Positions 51,001-58,949 of a DNA stretch of 64,000 bases are shown here, one piece after another. Both the position numbers and the translations under genes were made by a program. The notes beneath the pieces are model-generated. The model had not been told where the DNA came from. It made no database searches and saw only the letters and a list, made by a program, of their open reading frames with translations. This stretch comes from Arthrobacter sp. 135MFCol5.1 (lineage in GTDB: Bacteria; Actinomycetota; Actinomycetes; Actinomycetales; Micrococcaceae), in assembly GCF_000374865.1 (NCBI RefSeq), contig NZ_KB895464.1, forward strand, positions 60,123 through 124,122, given 5' to 3'. Numbering within the stretch: the stretch's first letter is position 1; each line of letters opens with the position of its first letter.

Positions 51001-51021
51001 GGATTCCAATGGTTGGAATCC
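51001..51021. promoter_or_regulatory. Near-perfect palindrome upstream of the quercetinase gene
   Basis: GGATTCCAA / TTGGAATCC, 9-bp perfect arms around TGG. Its core TTCCA-ATGGT-TGGAA fits the shared dyad, and its reverse complement shares ATTCCAACCATTG with the iclR/GH78 site at 21035-21047. Its position 81-101 nt before the dioxygenase start is suited to an operator. Confidence 0.65.
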
Positions 51022-51045
51022 GAACCTGGCCGGCCTGCCTGCCGG

Positions 51046-51345
51046 CTATCCCTCACATTCCTTGCAGTACTTCTTGCCGTCCTTCTCCCGGGCCAGCTGG
51101 CTGCGGTGGTGGACCAGGAAGCAGGACATGCAGGTGAACTCATCGGCCTGCACCGGGACCACCTGGATAAGGAGTTCCTCGTTGGAAAGATCCGCGCCGG
51201 GCAGCTCGAAGCTGTCCGCGAGGTCCGTCTCGTCCATGTCGGGACTGGCCTCCCGGCGGCCGGACTTATCGGACTTCAGCTCCTCCAAAGCGACGTTCGG
51301 CTCTTCCTCGGGAGTAACCCGCGGAGCGTCGTAGTCAACTGACAT
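51046..51345 (-). CDS. DUF4193 family protein
   Basis: A 99-residue protein starting at ATG 51345 with AGGAGA upstream. An acidic N-terminal part precedes a zinc-ribbon-like module (FTCMSCFLVHHRSQLA, then KKYCKECEG). It is a small family conserved across actinobacteria, function unknown. It is probably monocistronic, and its 3' end is close to the dioxygenase operator. Confidence 0.88.
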   Translation of the reverse strand: MSVDYDAPRVTPEEEPNVALEELKSDKSGRREASPDMDETDLADSFELPGADLSNEELLIQVVPVQADEFTCMSCFLVHHRSQLAREKDGKKYCKECEG

Positions 51346-51468
51346 GTGGTGTTTTCTCCTGTCGAGCTGCAGTTGTCCAGATTGTTCTGGACAGATCGAC
51401 AACGCAGGGGCGCGTCAACAAATTCCCTGCCCGCTACGTTGGCCCGTCCGTTGCCGTCCGGGAGCCGT

Positions 51469-52329
51469 TCACGCGAAATCCGTACCGGCCAGGCGCACGC
51501 ACGCCTCCCACAACCGCCGCCTGGCTTCCGGGTCCGAGCCCATGCCCGGGGTGGGAAGCTGTTTCCGCTTCGCCCACAACTTGCCGGTCACGGCTGCAGC
51601 CTCGGGCGAGGTTGCCAGCCACAGCGGCGTGTCCGCGGCCCGTTCCGCCGATTTGCCCAGCGTGTTGGTCAGCCGGCGCAACGGACCGCCCACGTCCTGC
51701 AGCAGCCCTGTATTCCGCACCAGCCCCGGGTGCACCGCATTGGCCACCACGCCCGTGCCGCGCAGCCGTTCGGCAAACTCCTGCGTCAGCAGGATCCGGG
51801 CCAGCATGGTGGGTGGCGTGGAACGGAGGAAACTATATTTGCCCGTGGCGGTCTGCAGGTCATCGAACGGGAGCCTGACGTTGCCGTATTTGGAAGCGAT
51901 ATTGATGATGCGTGACGGCAGGGCAGCTGTGGCACCCTTCTTAAGGGCATCCAGGAGGAGTCCGGTCACCAGGAAATAGGACACAACGTTCGTGGCAAAG
52001 GTGAGCTCCAGCCCTTCCGCGGTTTCCTGGCGTTCCTTCCGGAATACGCCGGCGGTGTTCACCAGGACGTCCACCCGCTCGTGACGGGATTTCAGCTCGG
52101 CCATGGCCTCACGGATGGACGATTGCAGCGACAGGTCACAGGCCAGGGGCTCCAGCTCCGCGGCCGGGACGCGCGTCCGGATATCCGCCATGGCCGCCAG
52201 GGCGCGGGCCCGGCTGCGGGCCACCACCACGACGGCGGCCCCGTCGCGGGCAAGGCCGGCAGCAACCGCCCGTCCAATACCGCCGGCCGCCCCGGTCACC
52301 ACCGCAATCCGCCCGTCCAACCGTGCCAT
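51469..52329 (-). CDS. SDR family oxidoreductase (retinol-dehydrogenase-like)
   Basis: A 286-residue short-chain dehydrogenase. It has the NAD(P) motif TGAAGGIGRAVA, NTAGV, IINIASKYG and a Y-x-x-x-K-like region displaced as in the RDH-like SDRs (GKYSFLRSTPPTMLAR, without the usual YxxxK spacing). Start at ATG 52329, with GGAGG 8 nt upstream; an ATG 6 nt further upstream is possible. Substrate unknown. Confidence 0.8.
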   Translation of the reverse strand: MARLDGRIAVVTGAAGGIGRAVAAGLARDGAAVVVVARSRARALAAMADIRTRVPAAELEPLACDLSLQSSIREAMAELKSRHERVDVLVNTAGVFRKERQETAEGLELTFATNVVSYFLVTGLLLDALKKGATAALPSRIINIASKYGNVRLPFDDLQTATGKYSFLRSTPPTMLARILLTQEFAERLRGTGVVANAVHPGLVRNTGLLQDVGGPLRRLTNTLGKSAERAADTPLWLATSPEAAAVTGKLWAKRKQLPTPGMGSDPEARRRLWEACVRLAGTDFA

Positions 52330-52447
52330 CGCCATCGCCTCCACATCGCCAGCACTATCCCAGCACTTATTGGGGCGGCGGGCCAGGGTCTTCCGGACTG
52401 GAACCAGGGTACGCGGGTATTTGTGGTGCGGCGGCCCCGGCAACAGG

Positions 52448-52493
52448 AAGACCCCTTAGTGGTTGGCTGTTGGTGCCGTCACTAAGAGGTCTT
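52448..52493 (-). terminator. Terminator hairpin after the MHS transporter
   Basis: AAGACC-c-CTTAGTG pairs with CACTAAG-a-GGTCTT around an 18-nt loop, 89 nt downstream of the transporter stop on the minus strand. The outer stem starts and ends with AAGACC/GGTCTT. Confidence 0.65.
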
Positions 52494-52581
52494 CACTTGT
52501 TCACAACGGAATCAACGTTGTGGGACGCACAGCGAGTCCGTGATCATCTCAAGGGAGATAACCTGTCATCCCGTTATTCGG

Positions 52582-53961
52582 CTAACCGGCGAGGCCCCGG
52601 GCAGCTGAGGTTGGGGACATGGCCGCGGCCGTGAGGACGGACGTTTCCCGTTCGCTCTGCTGCACCTCGTCGATCTCCTTGAGGGTGTACTTTTTGGTCT
52701 CCTTGGCGGTCAGGGCTGAGGCTCCTGCCAGGACCATGAACCCGAGCGCGACCATGGACGGTCCGACCCAATCTTTCAGGTCGGGGCCAGCGAGTGCTGT
52801 CGAGAGAACGGGGCCGATGACGCCCGAGATGGCAAAGCCGACCTGGGTCCCAAGGGCGAGTCCGGAGACGCGCAGCCGGCCGGGGAACATCTCTGCGAAG
52901 AATGACGGCCAGGACGCGTTCACCATCGAGTAGAAAAGGGAGTAGTTGATGATGCCAAACAGGAAGATCAGCGACCAGTTGCCGGTCGTGATTGACCACA
53001 GATAGGGCGCCATCGTGACGCCCACGCCGCCCGTTGCGATGAGGAACATCGTCTTGCGGCCGATCTTGTCCACAAGGAATCCAGCCAGGGGTGTGATGCC
53101 GAGCGCGATCACGGCCGAGACGCTAGTCGTCAGGAGCATGGTCGGCTTATCCAGCTTGTATCCGGCGGTACCGAATGCCACCGAGAAGGTCTGCATCATG
53201 TAGCTGGTGCCCGCGATGAGGGCACAGAACACGATCCGCAGCACAGCACGCCAGTGGAAGCGCAGAAGATGCCGGAGGGGAGCAGCGTTCACCTTGGCGG
53301 CCTGGGCCTTTACGAACTCCGGCGGCTCCTCGATGTGGCGGCGGATCAGGTAGGCAGCGACGACGACGAGGGCGGAGGCCCAGAACGGCAGCCGCCAACC
53401 CCAGCTCAGCAACTGCTCCGAGGGCATGGCGGCGATCGGGATGAACACCAGCAGGGTGAGCAGCGTGCCGGAGGAGGAACCCAAGGTGGTGAAGCTCGCG
53501 AGGAACCCGCGCCGGCCTTCGGAAGCATGCTCCAGGCTCATGGTGATGGCACTGGGCTGCTCACCGGAAAGGCACAGTCCTTGGATGACGCGGATCAGCA
53601 CGAGCAAGATCGGAGCAAGAGGACCGATTTGGGCGTACGTGGGCAGGCACCCGATCAGGAAGGTGCAGCCGCCGATGCCGAACAGTGTGATCATCATGAC
53701 GAACTTGCGGCCGCGACGATCGCCCAGCGGTCCCAGGATGAGGGCGCCGAGGGGGCGTACCGCGTAGCCGACCGCGAAGGTGATCATGGCGAGCAGCACG
53801 CTGAGGCCCTGGGGAAGATCGGGTGAAAAGAAGAGCACGTTCAAAACCAACGCCGACGAGGTGCCATACACCGCGAAGTCGTAGTACTCCAACGTCGTGC
53901 CGATCCAGGCCGCGATTGCGGCCTTGACCGGGGTCTTCCTGGGAAGTGTGGTTTCTGTCAT
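52582..53961 (-). CDS. MHS-type MFS transporter
   Basis: A 459-residue transporter with 12 predicted helices, starting at ATG 53961 (GGAGA upstream). The motif ATLEYYDFAVYGT region (AAWIGTTLEYYDFAVYGTSS), GDRRGRKFVM and the DKIGRKTMF loop identify it as a metabolite:proton symporter relative. It probably imports a dicarboxylate or aromatic acid. An inverted repeat about 140 nt upstream may be an operator. Confidence 0.88.
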   Translation of the reverse strand: MTETTLPRKTPVKAAIAAWIGTTLEYYDFAVYGTSSALVLNVLFFSPDLPQGLSVLLAMITFAVGYAVRPLGALILGPLGDRRGRKFVMMITLFGIGGCTFLIGCLPTYAQIGPLAPILLVLIRVIQGLCLSGEQPSAITMSLEHASEGRRGFLASFTTLGSSSGTLLTLLVFIPIAAMPSEQLLSWGWRLPFWASALVVVAAYLIRRHIEEPPEFVKAQAAKVNAAPLRHLLRFHWRAVLRIVFCALIAGTSYMMQTFSVAFGTAGYKLDKPTMLLTTSVSAVIALGITPLAGFLVDKIGRKTMFLIATGGVGVTMAPYLWSITTGNWSLIFLFGIINYSLFYSMVNASWPSFFAEMFPGRLRVSGLALGTQVGFAISGVIGPVLSTALAGPDLKDWVGPSMVALGFMVLAGASALTAKETKKYTLKEIDEVQQSERETSVLTAAAMSPTSAARGLAG

Positions 53962-54098
53962 TTCGTCTCCGTGGGTGATGGGTGAACACCGGTTGCCGCT
54001 AAACCTGGGCTCTCGGAAAGAGATCTTGAATGGAATGTCCTGTTGGTCCTGCTGTGAGCTCTCTCGCAAATCGTGTTGACGGCTTTGCGGACCGGCCT

Positions 54099-54119
54099 CA
54101 AACATCAAGTTAACGTTTG
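54099..54119. promoter_or_regulatory. Small inverted repeat upstream of the MHS transporter
   Basis: CAAAC (54099-54103) and GTTTG (54115-54119) with GTTAAC inside. It lies 138 nt before the transporter start; a possible operator, weakly supported. Confidence 0.35.
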
Positions 54120-54283
54120 CGGTATGGGTCACACAAAGTCGGCTTTTATGTACCTACATAGCGATTCGTTATGGCTTGGAGTCGACGAGCCGGAGACCTT
54201 GGACAACACGGAAGCCCGCCGTGGAATGGGGATGGGAGAGCGGAAGGCCCGCTGGGCCGCCGGCCGGGGATCAGGCGGGACGA

Positions 54284-54928
54284 TTACTGCGGCTGGGCTA
54301 CACGCAAGCCGACGCCCCTGGTCATTTTGCGGATTTCGTCGGACTTGAGCCCGCTTGCCCCGGCAAGTTGGTAGTCGTCGAGGAGCCGGGATTTTCTGGC
54401 CAAAGCCAGTACCCGCGTTCGTTCGTCTTCCGCTGCACTCCGGGCGCCCTCGGCTGCCGCAAGCTCCGACGCCAATCCCGCAATGAGATGAAGATGCCCG
54501 CTTCGGGTTTGGCCGGAAGGGTACAGTTCGCCGCGTGCCAGGGCGGCAGACCGGATACTGGCTGCGGGCTGTCCGGCGGCCTTCGCTACCGCGGCAACCT
54601 TCACGCCATCGCACACGGCCTGGGCAAGGCAATCGCCTAACTCGGCGGTGAGGGCACGTACCCTGCTGGACCGAAGTGCGAGGGTCGTCCTCAGCTGGGC
54701 CAGCATGGCCAAGGCTTGTTGGGCTCGGGCGGTTGCGGGGTCCGGCTTCGGGACGCCGCGGTACCGGTACGCTGCCACGCCGGCCGCACCCGTTCCGGTG
54801 CCGGCTGTACGCGGAGGTATCCGATCGTGAGTTTTTCTGCCGGGCACCTCTGCTCCTTGTCTCCGTTTGAGTTTGCATGCCGCGCGGCCTCCCGCCGGCA
54901 GGCGTACCTCTCCTGCGGTTCGGCCCAT
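54284..54928 (-). CDS. Hypothetical helical protein
   Basis: The C-terminal about 140 residues (GVPKPDPATARAQQALAMLA, then AELGDCLAQAVCDGVKVAAV, AGQPAASIRSAALARGE, LSELAAAEGARSAAEDER-type helix and LKSDEIRKMTRGVGLR) look like a real, mostly helical protein with a possible HTH. The N-terminal part is doubtful; I use ATG 54928, but ATG 54706 is also possible. No known family. It is divergent from the aminotransferase, with the nested repeat region between them. Confidence 0.45.
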   Translation of the reverse strand: MGRTAGEVRLPAGGRAACKLKRRQGAEVPGRKTHDRIPPRTAGTGTGAAGVAAYRYRGVPKPDPATARAQQALAMLAQLRTTLALRSSRVRALTAELGDCLAQAVCDGVKVAAVAKAAGQPAASIRSAALARGELYPSGQTRSGHLHLIAGLASELAAAEGARSAAEDERTRVLALARKSRLLDDYQLAGASGLKSDEIRKMTRGVGLRVAQPQ

Positions 54929-55028
54929 CGCATTGAAGGCGTCGCGGGAGGTAGCGGCGCGTTGCGTTCGGTGGGCCCGTGATCCACCCTGCAGGTTACG
55001 ACCCGGGCAAGCCGGCAGGGCAATACCG

Positions 55029-55100
55029 AAAGTGCGTGGAGCAATAGGCGAAACTTCTAGGTGCTCCGTCATAAGGGCTGCTTATCTGTCCACGCACTTT
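55029..55100. promoter_or_regulatory. Nested inverted repeats upstream of the aminotransferase operon
   Basis: AAAGTGCGTGGA (55029-55040) and TCCACGCACTTT (55089-55100) are perfect 12-bp inverted copies 48 nt apart. Inside lie GGAGC/GCTCC and the dyad ATAAG-GGCTG-CTTAT (55071-55085). The dyad is of the T-N11-A type used by LysR regulators. It ends 79 nt before the aminotransferase start. Confidence 0.6.
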
Positions 55101-55179
55101 AGGTCTTATCCAAGGGGGCGGCTCCTTCCCTAGGCTCAAATGAACCACCCCCATCCGTACCGGAAGCCTGGAAGACACC

Positions 55180-56388
55180 ATGCCTGAATTCGTGCCCGCA
55201 TCACGCGTAACCCGTATCAAATCCTCACCCAGCGTTGCCGCGGCGGCCCGTGTCCGGGAGCTCAAGGCCGAGGGCCGCCGGATCCTGGACCTGACGGTCG
55301 GCGAGCCGGATTTCGACACGCCCCAGCACATCAAGGACGCTGCCGCCGCAGCCATCGACCGTGGTGAAACCAAGTACACCTCGGTCACCGGGACGCCCGA
55401 ACTGCAAAAGGCCATCCTGCAGACGCTGCACCGCAAAACCGGGCAGCACTACACCGCCGGCGAAATCACCATCGGGGGAGGCGGCAAGCAGGTCATCTTC
55501 ACCGCATTCATGGCCACCCTCGACGCGGGCGACGAGGTTGTCATTTCCGCACCGTACTGGGTCTCCTACCCGGACATGGTGCTCGCCAACGAAGGCACCC
55601 CCGTCATCGTTTCCTGTGGTGAGGACACCGGTTTCAAACTAACCCCTGAGGCACTGGCAGGCGCACTGACGGAGCGCACCAAGTGGGTCATCCTCAACAC
55701 GCCCTCCAACCCCACAGGAGCGGTGTACTCCCGCGAAGAACTGGCAGGCCTGGCCGCCGTCCTCAAGGACCACCCTGGCGTCTATGTCCTCACCGATGAG
55801 ATCTACGACGAGATCCACTTCGGCGAAGAGCCCATAACCAGTCTCGTGGCTGTTGCCCCTGAGCTTAAGGACCGTGTGCTGGTCACCAACGGGGTCTCCA
55901 AGGCCTACGCGATGACCGGATGGCGGCTGGGTTACGCCGGCGGACCGGCGCCCCTGGTGGCTGCCATCAACAAGCTGCAGTCCCAGATGTCCTCCTGCCC
56001 GTCCTCCATCAGCCAGGCGGCTGCCGCCGCGGCACTCACCGGAGACCACGCATTCGTCCGCGAAAGCGTGGAGGTGTACCGCGAACGGCGTGATGCGGCA
56101 GTCTCCGGGCTGAACGCGGTCAATGGCCTGCAGTGCGCGACGCCGGAAGGCGCCTTTTACGCGTACATCAACTGCGCCGGGGTCATCGGCAAGACGACGC
56201 CCGATGGCAGGCAGATCAGCAACGACGAGGACTTCACGCTGTACCTGCTGGAAGCGGCATCAGTTGCCGTCATCCAGGGATCGGCGTACGGACTAAGCCC
56301 CTACTTCCGGATTTCCTATGCCACCGGGCTGCCGGTGATCGACGATGCCATCGCTGCCATCGAAAAGGCCGTCAGGGCGCTGGCCTGA
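55180..56388 (+). CDS. Class I pyridoxal-phosphate aminotransferase
   Basis: A 402-residue aspartate/tyrosine-type aminotransferase: TVGEPDFDTPQHIKDAA, TYWVSYPDM-like SAPYWVSYPDMV, NTPSNPTGAVY, TDEIYDEIHF and the PLP-lysine motif SKAYAMTGWRLGY. The C-terminal Arg in YFRISYA is present. It transfers an amino group to or from a 2-oxo acid, so its substrate may be an amino acid yielding the oxo acid split by the next gene product. Confidence 0.92.
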   Translation: MPEFVPASRVTRIKSSPSVAAAARVRELKAEGRRILDLTVGEPDFDTPQHIKDAAAAAIDRGETKYTSVTGTPELQKAILQTLHRKTGQHYTAGEITIGGGGKQVIFTAFMATLDAGDEVVISAPYWVSYPDMVLANEGTPVIVSCGEDTGFKLTPEALAGALTERTKWVILNTPSNPTGAVYSREELAGLAAVLKDHPGVYVLTDEIYDEIHFGEEPITSLVAVAPELKDRVLVTNGVSKAYAMTGWRLGYAGGPAPLVAAINKLQSQMSSCPSSISQAAAAAALTGDHAFVRESVEVYRERRDAAVSGLNAVNGLQCATPEGAFYAYINCAGVIGKTTPDGRQISNDEDFTLYLLEAASVAVIQGSAYGLSPYFRISYATGLPVIDDAIAAIEKAVRALA

Positions 56389-56434
56389 CCCAACCACTAC
56401 TCTGCCCACGCTTTCTACAAAACAGGAGTACCTC

Positions 56435-57130
56435 ATGATCCATGTCAAAACGAAATTCGACCGCCCTTCCGAAGACGCCGTTCAGCGACTTTCCAAGTTC
56501 TCCTCTGCCACAGTGCATGAAGCACAGGGCCGCAAAGGTGCCCTGAGTTCGAAGATCAAGCCGATTGACCGCAGCATGTCCTTCTGTGGCCCCGCCGTCA
56601 CCGTGGTCTGTGCACCGCGGGACAATCTGATGCTTCAGGTGGCCATCCACTACGCCCGGAAGGGTGACGTTGTCCTGGTGGCAGCCGGTGAGTACGAGGA
56701 AGCCGGGACATTCGGCGACGTGCTGGGCAACGCCATGAAGGCGAAAGGCCTGGCGGGTATGGTCACGGATTCAGGTGTCCGCGACACCAAGGATTTGATT
56801 GAACTCGGATTGCCGGTGTTCTCCGGCAGTGTCTGCATCAAGGGGACCGTCAAGGAAACCATTGGCCCGATCAACCATCCCCTGGTGTTCGGCGACGAAA
56901 TTGTCTACCCGGGCGATGTCCTGCTGGGTGATGCCGACGGCGTGGTGGTGGTCCGCAAGGATGAGATCGAGGAAGTCATCAAGCTGTCGCAGGCACGCGT
57001 GGACGCTGAGGACGACCTCATCCGCCGGTATAAGGAAGGCGGCACCACCATCGAGTTGTGCAAACTGACCGACGTGCTGAAGGCCAAAGGCCTGCTGGTG
57101 GAGGACGCCGAATTGGAGCCTGCGCTGTAG
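56435..57130 (+). CDS. RraA/HMG-CHA aldolase family protein
   Basis: A 231-residue member of the family that includes 4-carboxy-4-hydroxy-2-oxoadipate aldolase/oxaloacetate decarboxylase (LigK, GalC). It starts at ATG 56435 with CAGGAG upstream. The motifs SSATVHEAQGRKGALSSK, DVVLVAAGEYEEAGTFGDVL, TDSGVRDTKDLIELGLPVFS and YPGDVLLGDADGVVVV are complete. It cleaves 4-hydroxy-2-oxo diacids to pyruvate. Coupling with an aminotransferase suggests degradation of a 4-hydroxy amino acid. Confidence 0.88.
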   Translation: MIHVKTKFDRPSEDAVQRLSKFSSATVHEAQGRKGALSSKIKPIDRSMSFCGPAVTVVCAPRDNLMLQVAIHYARKGDVVLVAAGEYEEAGTFGDVLGNAMKAKGLAGMVTDSGVRDTKDLIELGLPVFSGSVCIKGTVKETIGPINHPLVFGDEIVYPGDVLLGDADGVVVVRKDEIEEVIKLSQARVDAEDDLIRRYKEGGTTIELCKLTDVLKAKGLLVEDAELEPAL

Positions 57131-57161
57131 CTCCACCCCCCCCGATGGGGTTAAAGCAGAG

Positions 57162-57193
57162 AGGCCCGGCGTTCCTTTCGGAACTCCGGGCCT
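57162..57193. terminator. Bidirectional terminator hairpin
   Basis: AGGCCCGG-c-GTTCC, loop TTTC, GGAAC-t-CCGGGCCT, a 13-bp stem with one mismatch, between the convergent aldolase and small hypothetical gene. Confidence 0.85.
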
Positions 57194-57228
57194 TCTTGGC
57201 CGCCGGCGGTGCGGTGGTTCACGCCACC

Positions 57229-57471
57229 TCAGTTCATCCCCGGAAGAAGGTACGCAGGCGGCCCCACCTGGGAGTCGTCCAGGTACCACATGGTGGATCC
57301 CCGCTTGCCCGGCGGCATCATGCTGCCCTCGAAGACAAATACCGGATCCGAAGCTGCGCCGTCTTCGGCCCGCCAGAAACCATTGGTGGGGCAATGCGAA
57401 CCGGTGCTGGCCTTGAGCTGGATCCGTCGTTCAGAGGAATTCCGGTATTGCAGGCTGGTGATTTTTTTCAT
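57229..57471 (-). CDS. Small hypothetical protein
   Basis: An 80-residue protein. I start at ATG 57471 (MKKITSLQYRNSSERRIQLK; GGAG 7 nt upstream). Segments STGSHCPTNGFWRAEDGA and FEGSMMPPGKRGSTMWYLDD resemble small conserved proteins with a CPxxGxW core and a GxxMPP segment. It has no known function to me. Convergent with the aldolase and upstream of the end of the LysR gene. Confidence 0.55.
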   Translation of the reverse strand: MKKITSLQYRNSSERRIQLKASTGSHCPTNGFWRAEDGAASDPVFVFEGSMMPPGKRGSTMWYLDDSQVGPPAYLLPGMN

Positions 57472-57583
57472 GCTGGGCTCCAAGGAAATCATTTGTGCCG
57501 GGTAAACGCCGTTGGCGAACCTTTATGGCTTTTATCCTAGGACGCAGTAAATTCCATGGATAAGACTAATGGAGCGTGACCTG

Positions 57584-57598
57584 ATAAGGGCCGCTTAT
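57584..57598. promoter_or_regulatory. ATAAG-N5-CTTAT dyad at the 3' end of lysR
   Basis: ATAAGGGCCGCTTAT differs by one base from the dyad at 55071-55085. It overlaps the lysR stop codon on the minus strand. It is 113 nt upstream of the small hypothetical gene and may control that gene. Confidence 0.4.
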
Positions 57599-58557
57599 GA
57601 CGCATCCGCGGCGGCGGAGGGTTTTTCGCTGGAAAGCGGCTGGTATTTGCTGCGCAGCATTTCCTGGAGCATTTCCTTCAGTACCAGCAGTACGGCGGAA
57701 CCGGCCTCGGAGAGCGGTTCGTGGTCCGGAGTGCACAGCGCGATCTTGCACTGCAATGCAGGCCCGGTGATCCGCAGGACCCGGAAGTCCTCCTCGTGGA
57801 ACAGTGCATCCGCGGCCGACTTGGGCAGGATGGTCGCACCCAGGTCGCTGCGCAGCAACCTGGTCAGGGACGGCACCGATTCCACTTCCCCTACCAGGTG
57901 CAGCGTGAGGCCCTTGCTGTCGAAGCCCGCCTCCACCACCTGGCGCAGGGTGTGGATCCGTTCGGGCAGGAACAGGCCCAGGGTGGCCGCCGCTTCCAGG
58001 GCGATGGTGCCGGCCCCTGGGTCCACCGGAAGCTCCCGCGCGGCGTTGACCACCAGGTACAGGTCCTCGACGATGAGGGTGGTGAACTGCACGCCCCGGA
58101 TGGGCCCCGGTTCATAGATGAGGGCCATGTCCAGCCGCCCGTTCTTGATGGCCTCGCTGAGCACGCCGCCGTAAATCTCGGTCAGGTGCAGCACGATGTC
58201 TGGGTAGCGCCGTCCTACTTCGCGGATAATCCGCGGAGTGAGGCTTGAGGCCATGCTGTAGGGAGCGATTGCTATGGAGACGCGGCCTGAAGGTGCAGCT
58301 CCTGAAGCTGCCACATCGATCCTGGCCTGCTCCACCTGCCGCAGGATGGTCTGCGCATGCCGGTACAGGGTATGGCCGGCCGCCGTGGGCTCCACGCCCT
58401 GCTTGCTCCGGATCAGGAGCCGCTGCTTCAGCTCCGTTTCCAGGGCCGACACCTGCTGGCTCAGCGCCGGCTGGGCGACGTGGAGGGCGGCGGCCGCCTT
58501 CGTGATGCTTCCTGAGTCGACGATCTTCACGAAGTACGCCAGCTTCCGGGTGTCCAT
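57595..58557 (-). CDS. LysR family transcriptional regulator
   Basis: A 320-residue LysR regulator. N-terminal HTH (KLAYFVKIVDSGSITKAAAA, LHVAQPALSQQVSALETELK), then the substrate-binding domain (VSIAIAPYSMASSLTPRIIRE onwards). It lies between the aminotransferase/aldolase operon and the pxpABC operon and divergent from the latter. The two ATAAG-N5-CTTAT dyads suggest that it controls the aminotransferase operon; a matching site in front of pxpA is not evident. Confidence 0.9.
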   Translation of the reverse strand: MDTRKLAYFVKIVDSGSITKAAAALHVAQPALSQQVSALETELKQRLLIRSKQGVEPTAAGHTLYRHAQTILRQVEQARIDVAASGAAPSGRVSIAIAPYSMASSLTPRIIREVGRRYPDIVLHLTEIYGGVLSEAIKNGRLDMALIYEPGPIRGVQFTTLIVEDLYLVVNAARELPVDPGAGTIALEAAATLGLFLPERIHTLRQVVEAGFDSKGLTLHLVGEVESVPSLTRLLRSDLGATILPKSAADALFHEEDFRVLRITGPALQCKIALCTPDHEPLSEAGSAVLLVLKEMLQEMLRSKYQPLSSEKPSAAADAS

Positions 58558-58949
58558 AGCGCTCCTCTTTTCCAGCCGGGGACGGCACAGCCTGCGGGGT
58601 CATACGTTGGCGCTATGGCGGGACAGGCAATACGTCTTTGTGTGATCCGAGTCTCGGGCATAGGTTAATTGCAGATGACTTTCCAATGACCAGAGCATTC
58701 TATCCCCACCCAAGCCATCACCGGTTTTGATGCCGGCATATGTTTTGTGCATAAGCAGGGAAACAATTTGCTGGAAAGACCAGTCTTGGCGTCACTAAAC
58801 ATGGTCCGGTTGAATTTTTTGGGTCGCCAATGGCGCCTCAAAAGGTCATAACTGTTCCCTATAGCGTGATACCGCATTCGTCTTTGTGTGGCTCCAATCC
58901 CGATGCCACACTGATTTACACCCGCAGCACCAGCAGAGGAAGGCCCGCA
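58558..58949. other. Divergent control region between lysR and pxpA
   Basis: This 392-bp AT-richer gap contains no convincing gene. It should hold the promoters of lysR and pxpABC. The palindrome ATGCCGGCAT (58730-58739) and TATG...CATA (about 58740-58754) are visible, but no LysR box that matches those at 55071 and 57584. Confidence 0.5.
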
